Shown here: positions 58,158-64,000 of the stretch, one piece after another
How the letters are laid out: each line of letters opens with the position of its first letter
How positions within the stretch are numbered: the stretch's first letter is position 1
Assembly: GCA_028751875.1 (NCBI GenBank)
Contig: CM054151.1
Coordinates: 35,972,334-36,036,333 of the forward strand
DNA: 64,000 bases
Direction of reading: 5' to 3'
DNA from: Rapana venosa
Taxonomy: Eukaryota; Mollusca; Gastropoda; Neogastropoda; Muricidae
Notes under the pieces: generated by a model
Seen by the model: the letters and a program-made list of their open reading frames with translations, nothing else
Told to the model about the DNA's origin: nothing
Databases searched by the model: none
Made by a program: the position numbers and the translations under genes

Positions 58158-58457
58158 GGTAAGGTAAAGGTAAAAGGAGTCCCATAACCTATAAGGTCGT
58201 AGGGGAGTGAGGCGTCAGAGACCTCACTTCTCTAGGGCCAGCATATTGAGGGCGGCGCCCATCTCCTCTCCCTCGCTGCTTTACCTTCCCTAACCCTAAA
58301 GAGGGCAGGTACCCATTTACAGCTGGGTGAACTGGGGGAACTGTACTGAAGCCAAGGCGCGCAAACGGTCACCCATCCAACTGGTAACCACGCTCGACGC
58401 TGCTTAACTTGGCTGGGGGAAAGCGAGTGCTCCGACCACTGAGCTATCCCGTCCCTT
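58158..58457 (-). mobile_element. SINE-beta: tRNA-like head joined to a 5S rRNA-like segment
   Basis: From 58457 on the minus strand the element starts AAGGGACGGGATAGCTCAG, with a tRNA box A-like TAGCTCAGTGGTCGGAGCA. About 35 bases later it carries AAGTTAAGCAGCGTCG, GGTTACC and TTGGATGGGTGACCG. These match, in order and spacing, the animal 5S rRNA internal control region (box A, intermediate element, box C) as I know it. The remainder includes GGGTTAGGGAAGGTAAAGC and ends in repeated TTTACC/TTACC. AATAAA-rich sequence on both sides (AGGAATAAATGAATAAATG on the left, TTGAATAAATAAATAAATAA on the right) may be a target-site duplication. Confidence 0.85.
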
Positions 58458-58869
58458 GAATAAATAAATAAATAAATCTATTTCTCTCCCTTTCATGCTT
58501 ATTTTCTGCATACCCAATCCATTCTTCTGGCTTGATAATCTATTTGGAGGTTTTTTTTCCTTTAAAAAAAGCCCAAACAACTTTCAACTGGGCTGCCCTT
58601 AAGTGGGAGTATGTGGCCTGAGGCCAACAGGCAGACCTCCAGTAGAAACACAGGCACAGAGGAGCTGGCACTGCGTAATCCACCTTATATAGTCATGCAA
58701 ACAGTTTCACTAGAAGGATGTTCGAGCATGAAGTCATTGCCAATGTTAAGTCACCCTTAGGTGAGCTGGAAATGCATTTCAAAGTCAGGAAGTGGGGAGT
58801 GGGGGTAAGAGAGGAGACAGTTAAGTGTTTAGAGGGTTTTTGCTCAAGATTTTAGAGCCTTCCATTAAG
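58458..58869. other. Unassigned sequence with short (AAAT)n
   Basis: (AATA)n at 58458-58477; nothing else recognised. Confidence 0.35.
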
Positions 58870-59275
58870 CTTGCGATCGAGCCACCGCCGTAATGCCCAT
58901 TCACGGGGATTTTTCTCCCCAGACTTAACTACAGTACTGACTGCACTCCTCCGAAAGTCCTTTGGGTGTAGACTATAAACCAAGGCACGGCACGGTGCGC
59001 GACCACATGCCAAACATCGTCTGCACGCATTACAAGTCGCTTCGCTTTTTGGAAAAAAAGTAGGAAATTCTTGCTGGTAGGAACAGATGACAAAAAATAT
59101 ATTAAAAAAAACATATATTTGAGAAACGGCAAACACACCAGTGCCGCATTCGAATTTTATTCCTGAAGTCGAATAAATGGCTACCTTAATAATTGTATGC
59201 GAAAACGTTCGCATGCGCAAAAATCTTACCATTGATGAACCTCAAAGCTCTTGTCAAAGAACGAGAAATTACCCC
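58870..59275 (+). mobile_element. SINE-alpha, type-2 tail, degraded head
   Basis: GGGGATTTTTCTCCCCAGAC, CTTAACTACAGTACTGACTG, CTCCGAAAGTCC and GGTAGGAACAGATGACAAAA give the body. The tail reads TCCTGAAGTCGAATAAATGG, CTACCTTAATAATTG and TTACCATTGATGAACCTC, matching type 2. Confidence 0.78.
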
Positions 59276-59494
59276 ACACAAAAAGACAGAGATACTGCAG
59301 GGACCGGAAAAAATCTCCCAGAGGCAGACTCAAAGAGGACGACGACCTTCTCCTTGGCAATGCACCAGCTCTACCCACACAGCAGAGACAGTCAGTTATC
59401 ATTCGTGGCTTCAGAGTACTCGTACACAAACAGAGCAGATGGTAACACCAAAAAATCCCCTACATATGTACCTATCTTATTAGATTCATAGAAG

Positions 59495-59815
59495 ACAGAC
59501 GCTATAGTTGAGCGACTAAAACCGTTTGACTTCAATCCTGCAGAACCATGAAGTCCTAGGTTGGAATCTTAGTGATGTCTGATAGATTAAAAGTTTTTTT
59601 TTTAGGATATCCCAGGTCAACTTCAGGTGCAGACCTGCAAGTTCCTCCATCTCCTTCGTGTATATACACACAAGCACCAGATCATATATGCACATTAAAT
59701 ATTTTGCCATTCTTTTTTTCAGAATTCGGTGGGTTATTGATACTTAAACAGACCCAGCATGCAACGTGCACAATGAAATGAGCTACTCTGGAGTCAGAAT
59801 GTGTCAACTGAAGCC
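59495..59815 (+). mobile_element. SINE-gamma: tRNA-derived SINE resembling a widespread gastropod family
   Basis: The tRNA-like head includes GCTATAGTTGAGCGACT (box A region) and CCTAGGTTGGAATCTTAG (box B region, canonical GGTTCGAATCC). The body shows CCCAGGTCAACTTCAGGTGC, AGACCTGC and TCGTGTATATACAC, then ATTCGGTGGGTTATTGATAC and GACCCAGCATGC. I recall this body from many gastropod transcripts and genomes; it has not been checked here. It is a diverged copy with a T9 run in the middle. Confidence 0.75.
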
Positions 59816-59882
59816 AGTGTGCATGCCTCCTGAAAGGTTACAGGCACAGGAGAAGACCAGACTGTGTTCCCCGCCTGTTAAC

Positions 59883-59884
<2 letters not shown>

Positions 59885-59978
<94 letters not shown>
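59885..59978. repeat. (AG)n microsatellite
   Basis: Pure (AG)47. Confidence 0.98.
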
Positions 59979-59981
<3 letters not shown>

Positions 59982-60575
59982 ATACTTGGATTATACATAT
60001 TTGTAGACAACTTATACCAGCGTGACTGTACTGTAAATACTATTTGATATTTCTAGATGGCACACTTTTATTTTCTTGAAAAGTGTGTTTCCTTTCACAA
60101 ATACAGTAACAGCGGCTATGTACTTCGTACTGAAACAAATACAACAGGCGAAAGGAGAAGAACTGCAAAGAAGAAGAAGCAAAATTGCAAGGAGAAGAGG
60201 AAGAAGATTGAAAATTTGATCTGAAAGCAATAAGAACATGAATAATGTTCTGACATATAAGCAGTTCACTTTGTTTATATATTTTCATTTGGGTGTGTTT
60301 GCTTGTTTGTTTTCTTTGTTTTCTGCCAAGATTTGGTATGCTTATTCAATATTGCTAGGGGTTGTTATTTGTTCTGTTCAGATTGTGCTTTGAGGCGGAA
60401 GTCAACTGTCAAAAAGACAGATTTCACAACCCCTTTGGGGAAAATTCACTGCATGACACAAAGCAATAATACAACACACACATACACGCACATTAGAGCA
60501 GGGGATAGCAAAATGGCAATCTGAGAATGAACAGGTTATTATCTTATAAAAAAAAATCTAAATAATGTCATCCAA
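59979..60575. other. Unassigned sequence
   Basis: A GAAGAAGAAG-type patch lies at about 60150-60215. No gene recognised. Confidence 0.35.
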
Positions 60576-60578
60576 TAT

Positions 60579-60635
<57 letters not shown>

Positions 60636-60636
60636 G
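60576..60636. repeat. (TA)n then (GTAT)n
   Basis: (TA)n at 60578-60612 and five GTAT units. Confidence 0.95.
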
Positions 60637-61100
60637 TGTTTTGTGAAGAAGAAGCAGCAGCACAAGAACGAACGTATAAAATGCACTAACATTATGACTA
60701 GATTTAGCTATAGCTTGCGCAACGTACAAACTTGTACCCCTGATTTTGTGCATGCTATTCAAAAAACAAGAAGTTACTTTAATGATTAATCACTGACTTC
60801 ACAATAATCAATCAGCCAGGAATATCTCACGAAAATGCAAAGAGCAACAAGATGTTTTGTTCAGCTGCTGATTGTTACATGTAAAACGAAGGTGTTCCAA
60901 TATCCTGAAGCAATGACACAAGCAGATAACACACTTACAAAAGGAAGTACATGTGGCTTTGGTTGATATCAGTTTGACATAAACATAGCTTCGATAAATG
61001 GTAGATTAAAAAATGTTCAGACAAATGTTTAAGTAAGAAACCAATCGTTTATTTTACACTTACATGCAGACAAACGTAGAAACACACACATTGTATACGT
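60637..61100. other. Unassigned sequence
   Basis: Nothing recognised. Confidence 0.35.
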
Positions 61101-61361
<261 letters not shown>

Positions 61362-62407
61362 GATAAAAAAATTATAATTATAAACAGCATCAGCATCATA
61401 AATCTAATTCATATAGCGCTATATCTTGCAAAAACAAACCAAAGCGATTGTATTCAGACTGCTCTTTCACAATCAACCAGTTACAATCAATACTTTATAC
61501 AAATTCACATGTATACACACTAACACACGCATACACACATACACGTGTGAGAGCTCACACACTCACATCATGTTGAGTAAACAGGCGTAAAATCGAGGCA
61601 ACAACAAACATAAAGATTGTGAACTTTGCAGGATGATGGGGAACAAAAGGTGAGAATCTTATGTTGGAAATAAATGTGTTTTGTGGCTAGATTTAAAAGT
61701 GCCATATGATAGGCTTTTGTCGAAGGAAGAGAGGGAGGTCATTCCAGATCGACAGGTCAGAAATAGAGAAAGAGTGACGGCCAACGGTGGATTGGTTGAA
61801 TCTAGCTATTTGTAAGCACAAGGTATCTGCAGCAGAGCGGAGGGAACGAGTAGGAGTGTACAAGTGAAGACGCTCTCAGAGGTAGGAGGGTGCTGTTTTG
61901 TGGAAACATTTGTAACAGTGGGGTACTCTCTGTGGCACAGGCAGCCAGTGGGGAGATCGCAAGAGAGGAATGATGTGCTCCGGTGTTTTTTTTCTTTCTG
62001 AGAACTAGCCGAGCTGCAGAGTTTTGTTTATGTTGAAGGCAGTGGATAGATGATGCTGGCAGAGTAGCAAAAGGAGAATTGCAATAGTCCAGACGTGAAA
62101 GAATGAGAGACGTGACAAGTTTGGACGTTGCATCAGTAGACAGGTACTTTCGAAATGCACTAATAAGCCGTAATTGATAGTAGAACGACTGGCAGGTTTG
62201 GGTGATGGATTTTAGCATAGAAGCGTGTTGTCTATAACGTTTCTTAGATATTTCACAGAAGTGGATAGAGGGACTGATGTATTGCCAATTTCTATTGAAG
62301 CTGTTCTGATGGAAGAGAGTTTGTGTTTGGTCCCTACAAACATGGCTTCGGTTTAATCTGCATTCAGCTGTAACTTGTTCTGTGTCTGCCAGTTTTAGAT
62401 CACTTGT
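61362..62407 (-). mobile_element. L2-like LINE fragment, left arm of a head-to-head pair
   Basis: The 3' UTR (CGCTTTGGTTTGTTTTTGC, GCGCTATATGAATTAG on minus) matches that of the copy at 36451. Coding blocks read on the minus strand: NKLQLNAD, a stop, TEAMFVGTKHKLSSI, SIEIGNTSVPLSTSVKYL, DATSKLVTSLILSRLDYC and NSAARLVLRKKKN. Then, after shifts, SPHWLPVPQRV and VGRHSFSISDLSIWNDLP. There are several frameshifts. The arm stops at about 62407, where the oppositely oriented copy begins. Confidence 0.85.
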
Positions 62408-63226
62408 TTTGGCCTAATACAATTCGATTTAATGCAATTAATGCAGATAAAACCGAAGCCATGCTCATAGGGACTGAACATTAACTTTTCTCCATCGCAG
62501 CAACTTCAATAGAATTCGACAATACATCAGTTCCTTTGCCCAACTCTGTGAAGTATTTAGGTGTAGTTCTCGACAACACACTCTCTATGGAAAAACAATC
62601 ATCATCCAGACTTTCCATTCTTGCTACTATCAATTACGGCGCGTAAGCGCGATTCGTAAGTATCTGTCCACTGACGCAACTTCCAAGCTTGCCAAATCTC
62701 TCATTCCCCACGTTTAGACTACTGTAGTTCTCTTTTGGTTGGCCTACAAGCATCATCTATCGACTCTCTTCAACGCATACAAAACTCTGCAGCTCGACTG
62801 GTCCTAAGAAAGAAAAAATCTGAACACATCACTCCTCTTCTGCGATCTCTTCACTGGCTGCCTGTCTCTCAAAGACTGGAGTATAAGACCAATACCCTCT
62901 GTTTCAAATATCTCCACAAATCTGCACCCTCCTATCTCTGTAACTGTCTTCACATGTACACTCCATCCCGTTCCCTTCGTTCAGCGGCAGATACTTTGTG
63001 CTTTCGAACACCCAGATTCAAACAAACTACTGCTGGCCGTCGCCCTTTCTCTTTTTCTGGTCCATCCACCTGGAATGATCCCCCCTCTTTCACTTCGCCA
63101 AAAGCCTTCACTTGATGCCTTCAAATCCAGCCTCAAAACACACTTATTTCCTACCTGAGACTTTCCCCCCTCATATAATTTACTACTTTTCAACATCATC
63201 CTTCATCTCCTCCATCACCACCTAAG

Positions 63227-63228
<2 letters not shown>
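62408..63228 (+). mobile_element. L2-like LINE fragment, right arm of a head-to-head pair
   Basis: Begins with ATTAATGCAGATAAAACCG (the NADKTEAM block), the same point at which the left arm ends. SIEFDNTSVPLPNSVKYLG and VVLDNTLSMEKQ follow, then frameshifts. The best open part (62735-63115) reads RIQNSAARLVLRKKK, HITPLLRSLHWLPVSQR, APSYLCNCLHMY and FSFSGPSTWNDPPS. A shift near 63110 leads into DAFKSSLKTHLFPT and a stop near 63161. A 60-base 3' UTR runs into (GT)n at 63229. Confidence 0.87.

Positions 63229-63298
<70 letters not shown>
63229..63298. repeat. (GT)n microsatellite
   Basis: Pure (GT)35 at the 3' side of the L2-like arm. Confidence 0.97.
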
Positions 63299-63302
<4 letters not shown>

Positions 63303-63530
63303 CTTTTCCTGGTAAAAAGCAAGGTATCTGAAGATGTGGAAGGAAGGATGGGACAGTGCAGAGATGACTTCGGAGAGAAGAGGGTGGAGTGGGGTGGGGG
63401 GAGGGCTGAGGAAGCGCTGTATTTCCTGCAGTAGGCGGGCATGGCGGCAGACAGGATTAGCAGAAGGCAGAGAATGTCAGGGTCAGGGTCAGGCACTGTC
63501 TGTCTCTCTGTCGGTCTGGTTGGCTCAAAG
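63299..63530. other. Unassigned purine-rich sequence
   Basis: GGAAGG- and GGGTGGG-rich. No homology recognised. Confidence 0.35.
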
Positions 63531-63605
63531 TTTTCAAGATTCAAGTTTTTATTTCAAGAAAAACCACCAAGGGGTACATGAAATTGAACAAAACCTCAAC
63601 TTGCG
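63531..63605 (-). mobile_element. Probable LINE 3' terminus
   Basis: On the minus strand CATGTACCCCTTGGTGG, then TTCTTGAAATAAAAACTTG and AATCTTGAAAAC, resembles the end of CR1-type LINE 3' UTRs (AATAAA-like signal plus TTGAATC repeats). The rest is replaced by a GT-rich tract. Confidence 0.5.
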
Positions 63606-63619
63606 GATGTTTCATCCTC

Positions 63620-63900
63620 CGTGTATGCGTGTGTGTGTGTGTTGTTGTGTGCGTGTGTGTGCGCGCGCGTGTGTGTATGTGTATGGCGTATGTTTCATTT
63701 ACAGTGTGTGTGCGTGTGTGTGTGTGTGTGTGTGTGGTGTGTGTGAGTGTGTGTGATATGTAAAGGATAATAAGATGATTATGTAATGTATATGCAGACC
63801 AATGGAGTGTGTGGTGTGCGTGCGTGCGTGTGTGTGTGTGTGTATAAGTGTGTGTTGTGTTTGTGCATTTGTTTGTGTGTGTGTGTGTGTGTGATGATGT
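63620..63900. repeat. GT-rich interrupted microsatellite
   Basis: Several (GT)n arrays with GCGCGCGCG, TATGTAAAGG and TGCATTTG breaks. Confidence 0.9.
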
Positions 63901-64000
63901 CAGTTGTTTGATATGTACAGGAGAAGCCCACAGAGGATTGAGCAAGAAAGCATAGCAGGTGATTGAATCACCTACGTGTTTTCTGTTTATTTTAAGTTGC

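Noticed and set aside
58355..58425. Functional 5S rRNA gene
   Set aside because: Only the internal control region is similar; the 5' and 3' parts of 5S and a terminator are absent, and it sits inside a repeated element.

Overview
This window looks like repeat-dominated, non-coding DNA from an animal genome, most likely a gastropod mollusc. The inference rests on three things. Long dinucleotide microsatellites (GT/CA, AG/CT, TA) occur roughly every kilobase. The coding homology I can recognise comes only from decayed non-LTR retrotransposons of the L2, CR1/Rex1-like, RTE-like and RNase H-bearing types. Several tRNA-derived SINEs are present, and one (59.5 kb) has a body I recall as widespread in gastropod transcripts. 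There are no bacterial-style genes, operons, rRNA or CRISPR arrays, and I recognise no host protein-coding exon. Almost all open frames in the window are translations of microsatellites (His-Thr, Ser-Leu, Arg-Glu, Cys-Val runs).

Layout. 0-9 kb: microsatellites, a 32/33-bp minisatellite (4.85-5.49 kb), Z-DNA-prone CA/CG tracts and two SINE fragments. 9-21 kb: a very old RT relic (9.06 kb), two copies of one RNase H-bearing LINE (minus strand 11.9-12.5 kb; plus strand 19.8-20.3 kb) and four SINE copies. 21-30 kb: a cluster of SINEs, a second dispersed repeat called R2 here (four copies in 3.3 kb) and a GATA/GACA tract. 30-36 kb: mostly unassigned sequence with pyrimidine tracts, an RTE-like LINE tail and a 15-bp tandem repeat. 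36-38.3 kb: a TAGTG pentanucleotide satellite split by a 1.4-kb L2-like LINE. 39-47 kb and 51-54.6 kb: sequence whose bases look smeared into homopolymers, probably low consensus quality, including a duplicated block (43.8-44.9 and 46.55-50.2 kb) of which only the second copy carries a CR1/Rex1-like LINE. 56-64 kb: a 1.5-kb minus-strand LINE, a SINE built from a tRNA-like head plus a 5S rRNA-like segment, a head-to-head pair of L2-like fragments and more microsatellites.

How the parts relate. The elements look like parasites and fossils rather than a pathway. The clearest structure is modular SINE evolution. One family with a shared tRNA-like head and central body occurs with two different 3' tails, and a second family joins a similar head to 5S rRNA sequence. 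LINE fragments repeatedly have their 5' edges exactly at dinucleotide repeats, and LINE 3' tails grade into microsatellites. Clade names are from memory of conserved motifs; no searches were run.
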